Source: Limnochorda sp. L945t (GTDB lineage Bacteria > Bacillota > Limnochordia > Limnochordales > Geochordaceae). From it: a DNA stretch of 64,000 nt. The position numbers were made by a program, and so were the translations under genes. How positions within the stretch are numbered: position 1 is the first letter of the stretch; every line of letters begins with the position of its first letter. Location: the NCBI RefSeq assembly GCF_035593305.1, contig NZ_CP141615.1, positions 1,054,001 to 1,118,000 of the forward strand, in the 5' to 3' direction. Below the pieces are notes generated by a model, which saw only the letters and a program-made list of their open reading frames with translations, searched no databases and was not told the origin of the DNA. Shown one piece after another: positions 16,788-25,052 of this stretch.

Positions 16788-18458
16788 ATGAGACCGTGGG
16801 ATCGGCTGGCGGTGCGCCTGCTGGGCAGCGTAGCGGCCGTGGCCCTGTTCATGAGCCTGGCGAGCTTCGGCTGGGACGCATACCGCCAGCGCGTCCAGGC
16901 GGAGCTGACGCTGACCGAGCGGGCGCGGGCCGTCACGAAGCAATTCCTGGCGGTGCGGTCCTTCGTCGCTCAGGCGGAGACGGAGAGGGTGGCCGTCAAC
17001 CCTGCGGGGTTCCATCACCTGGATCCGGTCGTCGTGGCCCGGGTGGTGGGAGAGATCTTCGGTTCCAGTTCGGCGGCCCGGGTCCGGGAGGTATGGATGG
17101 GCTCCGAGCGGGCATCCCACGTGCCCGACCCGGTCGAGGAGCAGGCGCTCAGGCGCTTCTCCGCCGACCCGGCCGCCACGGAGTTCGCCGCGGTGCTGCC
17201 CGACGGTGGGCACGGGCCCCGGGTCTTCCGGTACGTCGCGCCCATCCATCTCGAGCAAAGCTGCCTGACGTGCCACCAGCAAAGTGCCCTCAGCACCGGG
17301 CACGATCGGCCGCCGGCCGTGGGCGACCTCATGGGGGCGTTGAGCATCCAGGTGCCCATCGAGGAGTTCGAGGCGGGCGTCGCCTCCTCCATCCGCAGCC
17401 GGCTGCGCTTCACGCTCCTGCTCACGGCGCTGTCGCTTTCGGTGCTGGCGGTGTTGCTGCGCCGCCAGGTCACGTCTCCCCTGGGGCAGCTCACCGCAAT
17501 GGCGTCCCGCTTCGCTACGGGCGACCTCACGCCCGCTCCCCTGCCGAAGGGCGCGGTCGGAGAGACGGCCGTGCTCGCCTCGGTCATGAACTCCATGGCC
17601 GGAGCCTTGCGGGAGCTGTACGCCGACCTCGAGGCCAAGGTCGAGGAGCGGACCCGCAAGTTGACCGAGGCCAACGCGCGCCTGCAGGAAAAGCAGGTCG
17701 AGCTCGAACGGGCCCAAAAGCTGCAGTCGGAGTTCCTGGCCACCGTGTCGCACGAGCTGCGTACCCCGCTCACCTCCATCCTGGCCTTCACGGAGCTGTT
17801 GAGCGAGGAGGGGGCGACCGCGGACAGCGACCAGGTGCGCGAGTACCTGACCGACATCCGGGAGTGTGCGCAGCGGCTGTACGAGCAGATCAACGATCTG
17901 CTCGACCTGGCCCGCATCGAGGCCGGGAGGATGCAGCTCGACCGCACGGTCTTCGACGTACGCTTGGCCGTCGAGGCCACCTTGCGGCGCATCGAGCCCA
18001 TGGCTGCTCGCAAGGGCCTCGAAGTGCGCCGGCCGGCGCAGGCGCAGCCGGTTTGGGTGGAGGCCGACCGCGTCCGGGTGGAGCAGGTCCTCATGAACCT
18101 GCTCTCCAACGCCGTGAAATTCACCCCTCGCGGCCACGTGGCGGTGGAGCTCGAGGAACCTGGCCCTGAGGAGCCCATGGTGCGGGTGAAGGTCCGGGAT
18201 ACGGGCATCGGCATCCGGCCAGAGCACCACGGCATCATCTTCGAGAAGTTCCGGCAGGTGGACAGCTCGGCCAGCCGGGAATATCCGGGCTCGGGGCTGG
18301 GGCTGGCGCTGGCCCGGCACCTGGTGGAGATGCACGGCGGGCGCATCTGGGTCGATTCGGAGCTCGGCAAGGGCAGCACGTTCACCTTCACGCTGCCCGC
18401 CCCGCCACGCGCCCCGGTCGGCGCGAGGCCGCAAGCAACACCGGAAGGCCGGAGGTGA
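16788..18458 (+). CDS. Membrane sensor histidine kinase with c-type haem motif (DUF3365/Tll0287-like)
   Basis: 556 residues. TM1 is about 8-25 and an extracytoplasmic sensor domain about 26-205. TM2 is about 208-226, followed by HAMP, a coiled coil, HisKA with His322 in VSHELRTP and an ATPase domain ([25 protein letters not shown]). The sensor contains CLTCH (Cys159, Cys162, His163), a covalent haem c attachment motif in the context typical of Tll0287-like domains, so redox, oxygen or NO sensing is likely. Its response regulator follows after 10 bases. ATG 16788 is chosen; GTG 16776 is possible. It occupies the place of ftsK/spoIIIE in the conserved order. Haem binding is inferred from the motif. 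Confidence 0.88.
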   Translation: MRPWDRLAVRLLGSVAAVALFMSLASFGWDAYRQRVQAELTLTERARAVTKQFLAVRSFVAQAETERVAVNPAGFHHLDPVVVARVVGEIFGSSSAARVREVWMGSERASHVPDPVEEQALRRFSADPAATEFAAVLPDGGHGPRVFRYVAPIHLEQSCLTCHQQSALSTGHDRPPAVGDLMGALSIQVPIEEFEAGVASSIRSRLRFTLLLTALSLSVLAVLLRRQVTSPLGQLTAMASRFATGDLTPAPLPKGAVGETAVLASVMNSMAGALRELYADLEAKVEERTRKLTEANARLQEKQVELERAQKLQSEFLATVSHELRTPLTSILAFTELLSEEGATADSDQVREYLTDIRECAQRLYEQINDLLDLARIEAGRMQLDRTVFDVRLAVEATLRRIEPMAARKGLEVRRPAQAQPVWVEADRVRVEQVLMNLLSNAVKFTPRGHVAVELEEPGPEEPMVRVKVRDTGIGIRPEHHGIIFEKFRQVDSSASREYPGSGLGLALARHLVEMHGGRIWVDSELGKGSTFTFTLPAPPRAPVGARPQATPEGRR

Positions 18459-18468
18459 TCCGTTCGAC

Positions 18469-19275
18469 GTGGACTCCGAACGCATACTCGTCGTCGACGA
18501 CGAACCGCACATCCTCAAGGCGGTGAGCCACCGCCTCGAGCGTTCGGGCTACCAGGTGGAGGTAGCGGCGGACGGGGAAGAGGCCCTGGAGAAGTTCGAC
18601 CGTTTCCGGCCCGACCTGGTCGTGCTCGACCTGATGCTGCCGCGCCTCGACGGCTACGAGGTGTGCCACGCCATCCGGGAACGGTCCAACACGCCCATCA
18701 TCATCCTCTCGGCCCGCAGCGAGGAGCCCGATCGCCTGACCGGCTTCTGGTTGGGAGCGGACGACTACCTTACCAAGCCCTTCAGCCTCGCGGAACTGGT
18801 GTTGAGGATCCAGGCGGTGCTGCGCCGGGCCCGCCCCGATCCCGGCGTCGAACGCGCAGGCGCCTCCGCTGCGGGCGAGCGGCCCGACACAGGAGCGACC
18901 GAGGGCGGCGCGCCGGCAGCGGGCACGGAGCAGGTGCTCCACTTCGAGGGGCTCACGATTGACCGGCAGTGCCGCATGGTGTGGCGGCGGGGGCAGCCGG
19001 TGGATCTCACCGCCAGGGAGTTCGACCTCTTGTGGCTGCTCGCGAGCCACCCCATGGTGGTCTTCACCCGGGACCAGATCCTCGATCGAGTGTGGCAAAG
19101 CGATTACGCGGGGGATCTCGCCAACGTGACGGTCTGCATCAGCCGGTTGCGGGAAAAGCTCGAGGAGGATCCCCTGGCCCCGCAGTTCATCCAGACGGTG
19201 CGCGGGGTGGGCTACCGGTTCAGGGCCCGGCCCATCCGCCCGGGGTCGCCCGCGCCTCAAGTGCCGGCCGTGTGA
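18469..19275 (+). CDS. OmpR/PhoB-family response regulator
   Basis: 268 residues. The receiver has the acidic pair Asp10-Asp11, phospho-acceptor Asp54 (VVLDLMLP) and the conserved Lys in DDYLTKPF. A Gly/Ala-rich linker (about 125-160) joins a winged-helix DNA-binding domain (TAREFDLLWLLASHP, ISRLREKL, VRGVGYRF). An excellent GGAGGTGAT lies nine bases before GTG 18469. It is the obvious partner of the upstream haem-type kinase. The array of 11-bp-spaced GCAA repeats just downstream, ahead of the iron-sulfur protein gene, is the natural candidate for its binding site. Confidence 0.92.
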   Translation: MDSERILVVDDEPHILKAVSHRLERSGYQVEVAADGEEALEKFDRFRPDLVVLDLMLPRLDGYEVCHAIRERSNTPIIILSARSEEPDRLTGFWLGADDYLTKPFSLAELVLRIQAVLRRARPDPGVERAGASAAGERPDTGATEGGAPAAGTEQVLHFEGLTIDRQCRMVWRRGQPVDLTAREFDLLWLLASHPMVVFTRDQILDRVWQSDYAGDLANVTVCISRLREKLEEDPLAPQFIQTVRGVGYRFRARPIRPGSPAPQVPAV

Positions 19276-19371
19276 GGGGCCACCCCACGGCGGCGGCACG
19301 GCCTCGGGGCCGCCCGGCGCACTTCTCCTTGCCCCTCGCCGCCGGTGGCTTTGCCGTGGCGTTAGCTTTCT

Positions 19372-19475
19372 GCAATGTTCCGGCAAACCACGTGCAAGTG
19401 CAGCGCAGGGTAACGGCAAGCCTCTATTCCTAGCATTGTAAGCGGACAGCAAGAGTCTTACAGGGCTCTTGCAGC
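19372..19475 (+). repeat. Array of 11-bp-phased GCAAN direct repeats (candidate regulator operator)
   Basis: GCA(A/G)N elements start at 19372, 19383, 19394, 19405 and 19416, all exactly 11 bp apart. In the same register are GTAAG at 19438, GCAAG at 19449, ACAGG at 19460 and GCAGC at 19471; only the 19427 slot is blank. OmpR/PhoB-family regulators typically bind tandem half-sites with 11-bp periodicity. The array fills the 224-base gap between the response-regulator gene and the HybA-like gene, ending 25 bases before its start. It is visible directly; the binding function is inferred. Confidence 0.6.
19449..19472. repeat. Inverted repeat within the operator-like array
   Basis: GCAAGAG (19449-19455) and CTCTTGC (19466-19472) form a perfect 7-bp inverted repeat with a 10-base loop. 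It places the GCAAG element on both strands close to the start of the HybA-like gene and could be an RNA hairpin or a dyad operator. Confidence 0.4.
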
Positions 19476-19499
19476 GCGGCCGACAGGGAGGGACGGGGC

Positions 19500-20438
19500 T
19501 TGCCCACCGAGGTGCGCGGCGCGAGGACGTGTCCCCTCTTGAGCCGGCGGGCCCTGCTGGCCGGCGGGGCCGGGGCCGTGGCGGCGGGCCTTTCGGGGAG
19601 CCTCGCCGTGCCGGCGCTCGCTTCAGATCCGGCGACGGGCGGCGACGGCAGCTTCGGGATGCTGGTCGACCTCACGGAGTGCGTCGGATGCCGCAGCTGC
19701 GTCTACGCCTGCCAGGAGGCCAACGGGTGGACCGGTGACCCGGAGCGCCCGGCGATCGACGGCGATCAGTGGACGGCGGTCCGGGAGGTGGAACTGCCGG
19801 GAGACCCGGGCCACGTCCGCTACGTACGGACCCAGTGTTTTCACTGCCTCGACCCGGCTTGCGCTTCGGCCTGCCCCGTGGGGGCCCTGCACAAGACCCC
19901 CGAGGGCCCCGTGGTCTATGACGCCGGGCGCTGTATCGGCTGCCGGTACTGCATGGTCGCCTGCCCGTTCCACATCCCCCGCTACCAGTGGGAAACCCCG
20001 CTGCCCCTCGTGGCCAAGTGCATCATGTGCGCCCCGCGTCTCGAGCGGGGCGAGTCGCCCGCCTGCGCCGAGGCGTGCCCGACGGGGGCGACCACCTTTG
20101 GACGGCGCTCCGAGCTCATCGCCGTCGCGAGGAAGCGCATCGCCGATCACCCTGACCGGTACGTGCCCCGCATCTACGGGTTGACCGAAGCGGGGGGCAC
20201 GTCGTGGCTGTACCTGTCCGACGTGCCGTTCGAAGAGCTGGGCTTCGCCTCGGTGGGCAGCACGCCCCCGCCTCAGAAGACCCAGGCGGTCATGGAGAAG
20301 GTGCCCGTGGTCGCCGTCGGCGTGGCCGCTCTCATGGCCGTCGTGCGGTGGTGGGAGGGCGCTCGAGAGAGCCGGGACGAGGCCCGGGACGCCCGGGAGC
20401 GGGCCGGCACACCATCCGGAAAGGAGCCCGGAGCATGA
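19500..20438 (+). CDS. Tat-exported four-cluster ferredoxin-like protein, HybA-like
   Basis: 312 residues. A twin-arginine signal (SRRALLAGG, cleavage after PALA) precedes an iron-sulfur domain with CVGCRSCVYAC, CFHCLDPACASACP, CIGCRYCMVACP and CIMC plus CAEACP groups, enough for four [4Fe-4S] clusters. A hydrophobic C-terminal helix (about 262-280) resembles the anchor of HybA. In Hyb, Dsr and Qrc complexes such subunits carry electrons between a periplasmic catalytic subunit and a NrfD/HybB membrane protein. Here no catalytic subunit is adjacent. TTG 19500 follows cagggaggga. The stop overlaps the next start (ATGA). Confidence 0.9.
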   Translation: MPTEVRGARTCPLLSRRALLAGGAGAVAAGLSGSLAVPALASDPATGGDGSFGMLVDLTECVGCRSCVYACQEANGWTGDPERPAIDGDQWTAVREVELPGDPGHVRYVRTQCFHCLDPACASACPVGALHKTPEGPVVYDAGRCIGCRYCMVACPFHIPRYQWETPLPLVAKCIMCAPRLERGESPACAEACPTGATTFGRRSELIAVARKRIADHPDRYVPRIYGLTEAGGTSWLYLSDVPFEELGFASVGSTPPPQKTQAVMEKVPVVAVGVAALMAVVRWWEGARESRDEARDARERAGTPSGKEPGA

Positions 20439-21661
20439 AAGCGGAGGCGCGGTGGATTCCCGGCAGGTCGCGGGAGCGCTCGACGACCGAGAAGCTCGTC
20501 GAGCTCGGCTGGGGGCGCCTGGCGCTTTGGGCGCTGGCCCTGACCGGAGGCCTGGCCATGGTCTACCGGCTCGTCCGGGGCCTGGGGGCCACGACCCATC
20601 TCAACGACGCCTGGCCCTGGGGATGGTGGATCGCCTTCGACGTCATGGGCGGCGTCGCCCTGGCGGCCGGGGCATTCGTCGTGGCGGCCTGGGTGCACCT
20701 GTTCGGCAAGCATCGTTATGCGCCGCTGGCCCGCCCGGCGGTCTTGACGGGGTTTCTCGGATACCTGATGGTGATCGCCGGCCTGTTGATGGACCTGGGG
20801 CGGCCGTACCGTATCTGGCACCCGATCGTGATGTGGCAGCCCCATTCGGTGATGTTCGAGGTGGCCTGGTGCGTGATGGTCTACACGACGGTGCTGGCCT
20901 TCGAATTCAGCCCCGTCGCGCTGGAGGGACTGGGGTGGCACCGAGCATGCCGGGCCGTACGCCGGGCGCTGGTTCCGATGGTCATCCTGGGGGTGGTGTG
21001 CTCGGTGCTGCACCAGTCGTCGCTGGGCAGCCTGCTGCTCATCGCCACGTACCGCATGGATCCCCTCTGGTACTCCCCGCTGTTGCCCGTGCTCTTCTTC
21101 GTCTCGGCCGTGGCGGCCGGGCTCGGCATGATCCAGCTCGAAGCCGCGGCGGCAAGCCGGGTCTACCGTCACCGGGTCGAGCCGGAGCTCGTCGAGGGGC
21201 TGGCCCGGGGCATGGCCTGGATGCTCGCGCTGTACCTGGCGCTGCGGCTGGGCGACTGGGTGAGCCGGGGCCAGGGGCCCTGGACGCGGCCGGTATCGCT
21301 GGAGAGCGTGGCGGCCGGACTGGAGGTCCTCGTGGGCGCAGCGTTGCCGGCCCTGGTCATGAGCCGTAAGAGCTGGAGGCAAAGCGCCCGGGCCCGCCTC
21401 GTGGCGGCCGGGTTGGCCGTGGTGGGCGTCATAGCCAACCGCATCGACTCGGTGCTGGTCTCCATGCGGGCGGGCGCCGGCGCCGCGTATGTGCCTTCCT
21501 TGCTGGAGCTGTGGGTTACCGGAGCCATCGTGGCTGCGGGCGTGCTGGGCTACGACTGGGTAGCCCGGCACTGGCCGCTGTTCGTCGAGGAGCCGGAAGC
21601 GCTGCCAGGGGAGGCGAGAGCTCAGGAAAGCCGCCGGCCGGTAGGGGTGACGGCGTCATGA
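20435..21661 (+). CDS. HybB/NrfD-like polytopic membrane protein
   Basis: 408 residues, very hydrophobic, with about ten predicted transmembrane helices. The segment WPWGWWIAFDVMGGVALAAG, the later VLHQSSLGSLLLIA and the C-terminal ELWVTGAIVAAG are typical of HybB-type quinone-reactive membrane subunits (NrfD superfamily). It likely exchanges electrons between the quinone pool and the HybA-like protein encoded upstream, with which it overlaps by four bases. ATG 20435 has aaggagcccggagc upstream. Direction of electron flow and partner enzyme are unknown. Confidence 0.9.
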   Translation: MKAEARWIPGRSRERSTTEKLVELGWGRLALWALALTGGLAMVYRLVRGLGATTHLNDAWPWGWWIAFDVMGGVALAAGAFVVAAWVHLFGKHRYAPLARPAVLTGFLGYLMVIAGLLMDLGRPYRIWHPIVMWQPHSVMFEVAWCVMVYTTVLAFEFSPVALEGLGWHRACRAVRRALVPMVILGVVCSVLHQSSLGSLLLIATYRMDPLWYSPLLPVLFFVSAVAAGLGMIQLEAAAASRVYRHRVEPELVEGLARGMAWMLALYLALRLGDWVSRGQGPWTRPVSLESVAAGLEVLVGAALPALVMSRKSWRQSARARLVAAGLAVVGVIANRIDSVLVSMRAGAGAAYVPSLLELWVTGAIVAAGVLGYDWVARHWPLFVEEPEALPGEARAQESRRPVGVTAS

Positions 21662-22569
21662 CGGGGGCGTCGGGGCCGGCGCCGGCCCAGGAGGTTTCCT
21701 GGGGGCCATCCCCACGGGTGCTGCTGCTGGGATTCCGGCTCGAAGAGGCGAGCGAGTTCGTGCCGCTGCTCTCCCGGTTGGGCTTCCGGATCGAGATCGG
21801 GGCCGAAGGGAGACTGGACGTCGCCCGAGGCGTACCCGGCGTGCGCGACATCCCGGGAGCCCGAGCCGAGCGGATGGGATTCGACGTCTGCCCCGCGGAA
21901 GCGGACCTGGCCCTGGTCTATCTCGAGCAGCCAGAGTCGCAGGCGCCGCCGTTGATCGACTGGCTGTCCCGGAGGTGGGGCATGCCGGTGGTCGTGCTCT
22001 CCGACGACGCCCGCTGCTCGGCCCGCATCGCGACCCTGCGGGCGGGGGCCGAGGATTACGTGTGCCGGCCCTTTTCGGCATCAGAGCTGGCGCTGCGGCT
22101 GCGGGCCATTTACCGGCGCACCGGGCCACGCCGGGCAGGATGCCCCCAGGGCGCGCCCGGCCGGCCCGGGACGGGCCCCGGCACGGCCCGGGTGGGCGAC
22201 CTGGTGCTCGACCGCACCAGCCGGCTCGCCTTCCTCGGCGGGAGGGAGATTCCCCTCACGGGACGGGAGTTCGACCTGTTATGGCTGCTCGCCTCGCACC
22301 CCGGGCGAGTCTTCAGCCGGGAGGAGCTGCTGCTGCGCCTGTGGGGCGACGAGGAGGCCGCCTCCGAAGAGAGCGTGACGGTGCTCATCAGCCGGCTGCG
22401 CGCGAAGCTGCGGATGGCGGGCTCGTGCTGCACCCTCCGGATCCGGGCGCTGTGGGGCGTGGGCTACCGGCTCGAGAGCGAGCGGGGCGCGCTCCGGAGG
22501 GCTGCCGTGCCGGATCACCGGGCCGCCGTGCCCGCGCCAAAGCGGCCGGCTCTGCTCCGGGCACAATAG
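21658..22569 (+). CDS. Winged-helix regulator with degenerate (pseudo) receiver domain
   Basis: 303 residues. The C-terminal domain is a clear OmpR/PhoB winged helix (TGREFDLLWLLASHP, LISRLRAKL, GVGYRLE) and closely resembles the regulator encoded at 18469-19275. The N-terminal domain has the receiver outline, but the acidic pair is replaced (VLLLGFRLEEA), the phospho-acceptor position is Tyr88 (LVYLEQP) and the switch Lys is Arg (EDYVCRPF). It is therefore unlikely to be controlled by aspartyl phosphorylation. The ATG overlaps the HybB-like stop (ATGA), so it is co-translated with the redox module. A signal other than phosphate, or dimerisation with the partner regulator, is inferred. Confidence 0.85.
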   Translation: MTGASGPAPAQEVSWGPSPRVLLLGFRLEEASEFVPLLSRLGFRIEIGAEGRLDVARGVPGVRDIPGARAERMGFDVCPAEADLALVYLEQPESQAPPLIDWLSRRWGMPVVVLSDDARCSARIATLRAGAEDYVCRPFSASELALRLRAIYRRTGPRRAGCPQGAPGRPGTGPGTARVGDLVLDRTSRLAFLGGREIPLTGREFDLLWLLASHPGRVFSREELLLRLWGDEEAASEESVTVLISRLRAKLRMAGSCCTLRIRALWGVGYRLESERGALRRAAVPDHRAAVPAPKRPALLRAQ

Positions 22570-22591
22570 GGCCGGATGGAGGGAACCGCCC

Positions 22592-22825
22592 GTGCCACGT
22601 GAAGGGGCCCGAGCGCGCCCGACGCGGCGCCGCCGGCGCTATCCCAGGGACGCCTACAGCACGTCGGGCCTGGACGACGCCCATTTCCACCAGGAGGCAG
22701 GCAAGGATCCGCTCGACCTCGATCCCCTGTCGCACTGGCAGGAGCTGGAGCGGGCAGCGGAGTCGCAGCTACGGCGCAAACCGGGCAGCCGGGACAACGT
22801 CCCGCCTCGCGACGAAAAAGACTGA
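22592..22825 (+). CDS. Small highly charged hypothetical protein
   Basis: 77 residues, Arg-rich at the N-terminus (RRRRRYPRD) and acidic later, with no recognisable domain or membrane segment. GTG 22592 has a ggaggg about eight bases upstream, and the gene follows the pseudo-receiver regulator after 22 bases, which supports expression. It converges on the glycosyltransferase gene with only five bases between stops. Reality is likely but not certain. Confidence 0.45.
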   Translation: MPREGARARPTRRRRRYPRDAYSTSGLDDAHFHQEAGKDPLDLDPLSHWQELERAAESQLRRKPGSRDNVPPRDEKD

Positions 22826-22830
22826 CCCCG

Positions 22831-23760
22831 TCAGCTCGGGGGCAGGGCTTCCGCAGAGCCAGCAGAGCTTGCGGTGGAGAGTGCCTCACGAGCTGCTTTG
22901 AAGTACGTACGATTGTACAGTTGCTTGAGCGCCAGCGTCCGCAGCCTGCTGGGTGATGCGTCGTCGGTCCTGGCGAGCACCCACCGGGCCAGCCTCAGGT
23001 CCCAGTCGCCGATGGAGGCAAGCCAATCGATGGCCATGCCCACAGGGTTGAGGCCAGTAGCAAGACGCGCCTCAGCTCCGGGATGTTTGTGGATCAGGTG
23101 TACGGCCATCCTTCCTTGCGAGGCCGCGTAAGCGGCAAGCTTTTCCGGGTCCGGGGGATCCGGTTTGAAGTGATAGGCAGCGGCCTTCACGTTGAACCGC
23201 GTGCGGAGCCCCATTGCCTTCAGCCGGAGCCCGAACTCGACGTCCTCCCATCCGAGCTCTACGAAGCTCTCGTCGAACAGCCCGGCGGCCAAGGCATCCT
23301 CTCGCCTCACCGAGGCGTTGCCGCCGGCGAAAGGGGCGGAGGACCAATCCCAAACGGTGAAGCGCCGTCGCGCGATCTCCTCCAGCGAGCGGATGAGCAT
23401 GGCTGGACCCGTCACGATCCCCCGCCCCCATCGCCGGTGGCTGGCCAGATGCTCCTCGAGGAACGAAGGGACGACGATGATGTCGCTGTCGATGAAGACC
23501 AGCAACTCGCCCGTGCTGGCCCGGATAGCCTCATTACGAGCTGCCGCCGCGCCGACGTGGTGATCCAACGGGAGCAAGCGAACAGGCAAGCCCTTGCGCC
23601 TGTGGAGCGCGACGACATCCGGGGTGTCATCAGTCGAGGCGTCGTCGGCGATCACGACCTCGAAGGCCGCCGGGTCCAGCGTCTGGCTGCCCAGCGCGCG
23701 CAGTGCATGGTCGAGTATCCGCGCCCGATTGTAAGTCGCGATGATGACGGTTGCCTGCAT
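22831..23760 (-). CDS. Family 2 glycosyltransferase
   Basis: 309 residues. A GT-A fold begins with ATVIIATYNRARILDHALRA, has the nucleotide-sugar segments EVVIADDASTDDTPDV and the DxD-like FIDSD, and a later GWEDVEFGLRLKAMG typical of polysaccharide-synthesis GT2 enzymes. ATG 23760 is selected because gaagggg lies just upstream; the frame is open for 39 more codons but those residues do not look like GT2. It is the last gene of a three-gene minus-strand group with an O-antigen-ligase-like protein and an LpxB-related protein, so a role in surface glycan synthesis is likely. The sugar is unknown. Confidence 0.87.
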   Translation of the reverse strand: MQATVIIATYNRARILDHALRALGSQTLDPAAFEVVIADDASTDDTPDVVALHRRKGLPVRLLPLDHHVGAAAARNEAIRASTGELLVFIDSDIIVVPSFLEEHLASHRRWGRGIVTGPAMLIRSLEEIARRRFTVWDWSSAPFAGGNASVRREDALAAGLFDESFVELGWEDVEFGLRLKAMGLRTRFNVKAAAYHFKPDPPDPEKLAAYAASQGRMAVHLIHKHPGAEARLATGLNPVGMAIDWLASIGDWDLRLARWVLARTDDASPSRLRTLALKQLYNRTYFKAAREALSTASSAGSAEALPPS

Positions 23761-23786
23761 GTCCGGGCCCCTTCGTCCACGGGTTC

Positions 23787-25052
23787 TCAGGGAGATGTTT
23801 CGTTGGACGAGCCTGTTCGCTTTCGGTATAGCATCGCGCCGAGGACCCAAAACCCCACGCCGATGTGTAGGGACCACATCGTGCCATCAAAGAGCTGGTG
23901 GGTCAGCAAGGCGCTCAGCGCGGCAAGGAGCACGGCCACCCACTCGTGCTCCTCTGGGGATGCCTGGAGCAGCCTCTTGCGGGCTTGCCCGACCCACGTC
24001 CCCAGAATGGCAATGAAAGCGGCCAATCCGGGCACCCCGGTCTCTGCGAGAAGGTTGAGGAACAGGTTGTGAGCAAAGGAGACGTTGGGTTCGTGCGCCG
24101 CACTGACGCGGTAATCAGGATACACCCGGCTGAACGCACCCAATCCCACGCCGAACCACGGGTGCTCCAGGAACATGTGCCATGAGCCTTCCCAGATGTA
24201 TATCCGCTCCGTCTTGGAAGACGAAGTGGGGTCGATCCGAGAAAGCAACATACCAAGGGCCGGTAGGCGCGCCATCCAGATGACGGAAGCGGCCAACGCC
24301 ACGACCAGTGCAACGACGAGGACGAGGGCAACGACATGGCGCCGCATGCGAGGCGTACCGGCGGCCAGCATCACTGCCTGGGCGGTCACGGCGCCGATCC
24401 AGCCTCCCTGAGAAAAGCTCAGAAACAGTGCCACGGCTCCTACCACTGCCGTGACCCACCCGAGCACCTGGTCGGGGCCCCCGATGGCCACAAGCTGGGC
24501 TACCGGCAGCGCCATGGCCAGAAGAGTCCCGATTCCGTTCTTGCCGAGGAAAGGAGTCCGCACGATCGTCGAGTCCTCCATGAAAAACCCCAATCCCATC
24601 GAGGCGAGGATAAGGGTACCCATCACCCAGTAGTGGGCTGCCTCGCTCGGAGAACCGTGCGGGGCGAGGGGCTGTTGCTGTACGGTCCAGAAGACGAGGA
24701 CGAACGTCGCGACCATCGCAGCAGCAGGCCAGGCCAGCTCAGGGGCGGGCGAATGCCATGCGGAGAGGGCGCTTGCTCCCAGGAACAGCAGGGGATGAAG
24801 CCGGTCCCAGAGGGACACTTCCCCGGCAGATGTCCGAGTCGCCGCAGGGGAAGTGAGACGTACCCAGCCGGCTCGGAGGGCCTGCCATGCCCCTTGAGCG
24901 AGGAACACCAGCGTCGCAGCAAGGCCTGCGCCCGCGCCAAAGAGCAGGAGAGCCAAACCAAATACGCTCTCGTTCCTATGCGAAGGCGCAGCAGCCGGCA
25001 CCAGGGCTGATGTCTCCCGGGTTCGGGTATCCACCGGACGCTCGGCCATCAC
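23787..25052 (-). CDS. O-antigen ligase/polymerase family membrane protein
   Basis: 421 residues with about ten to twelve hydrophobic helices. The large loop segment ERIYIWEGSWHMFLEHPWFG followed by GLGAFSRVYP and HNLFLNLLAETG is the signature of the Wzy/WaaL (Wzy_C) family, which polymerises or ligates lipid-linked glycans outside the membrane. The start (GTG 25052 or ATG 25049) overlaps the stop of the LpxB-related gene. Whether it acts as ligase or polymerase, and on which acceptor, cannot be told from sequence alone. Confidence 0.82.
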   Translation of the reverse strand: MMAERPVDTRTRETSALVPAAAPSHRNESVFGLALLLFGAGAGLAATLVFLAQGAWQALRAGWVRLTSPAATRTSAGEVSLWDRLHPLLFLGASALSAWHSPAPELAWPAAAMVATFVLVFWTVQQQPLAPHGSPSEAAHYWVMGTLILASMGLGFFMEDSTIVRTPFLGKNGIGTLLAMALPVAQLVAIGGPDQVLGWVTAVVGAVALFLSFSQGGWIGAVTAQAVMLAAGTPRMRRHVVALVLVVALVVALAASVIWMARLPALGMLLSRIDPTSSSKTERIYIWEGSWHMFLEHPWFGVGLGAFSRVYPDYRVSAAHEPNVSFAHNLFLNLLAETGVPGLAAFIAILGTWVGQARKRLLQASPEEHEWVAVLLAALSALLTHQLFDGTMWSLHIGVGFWVLGAMLYRKRTGSSNETSP

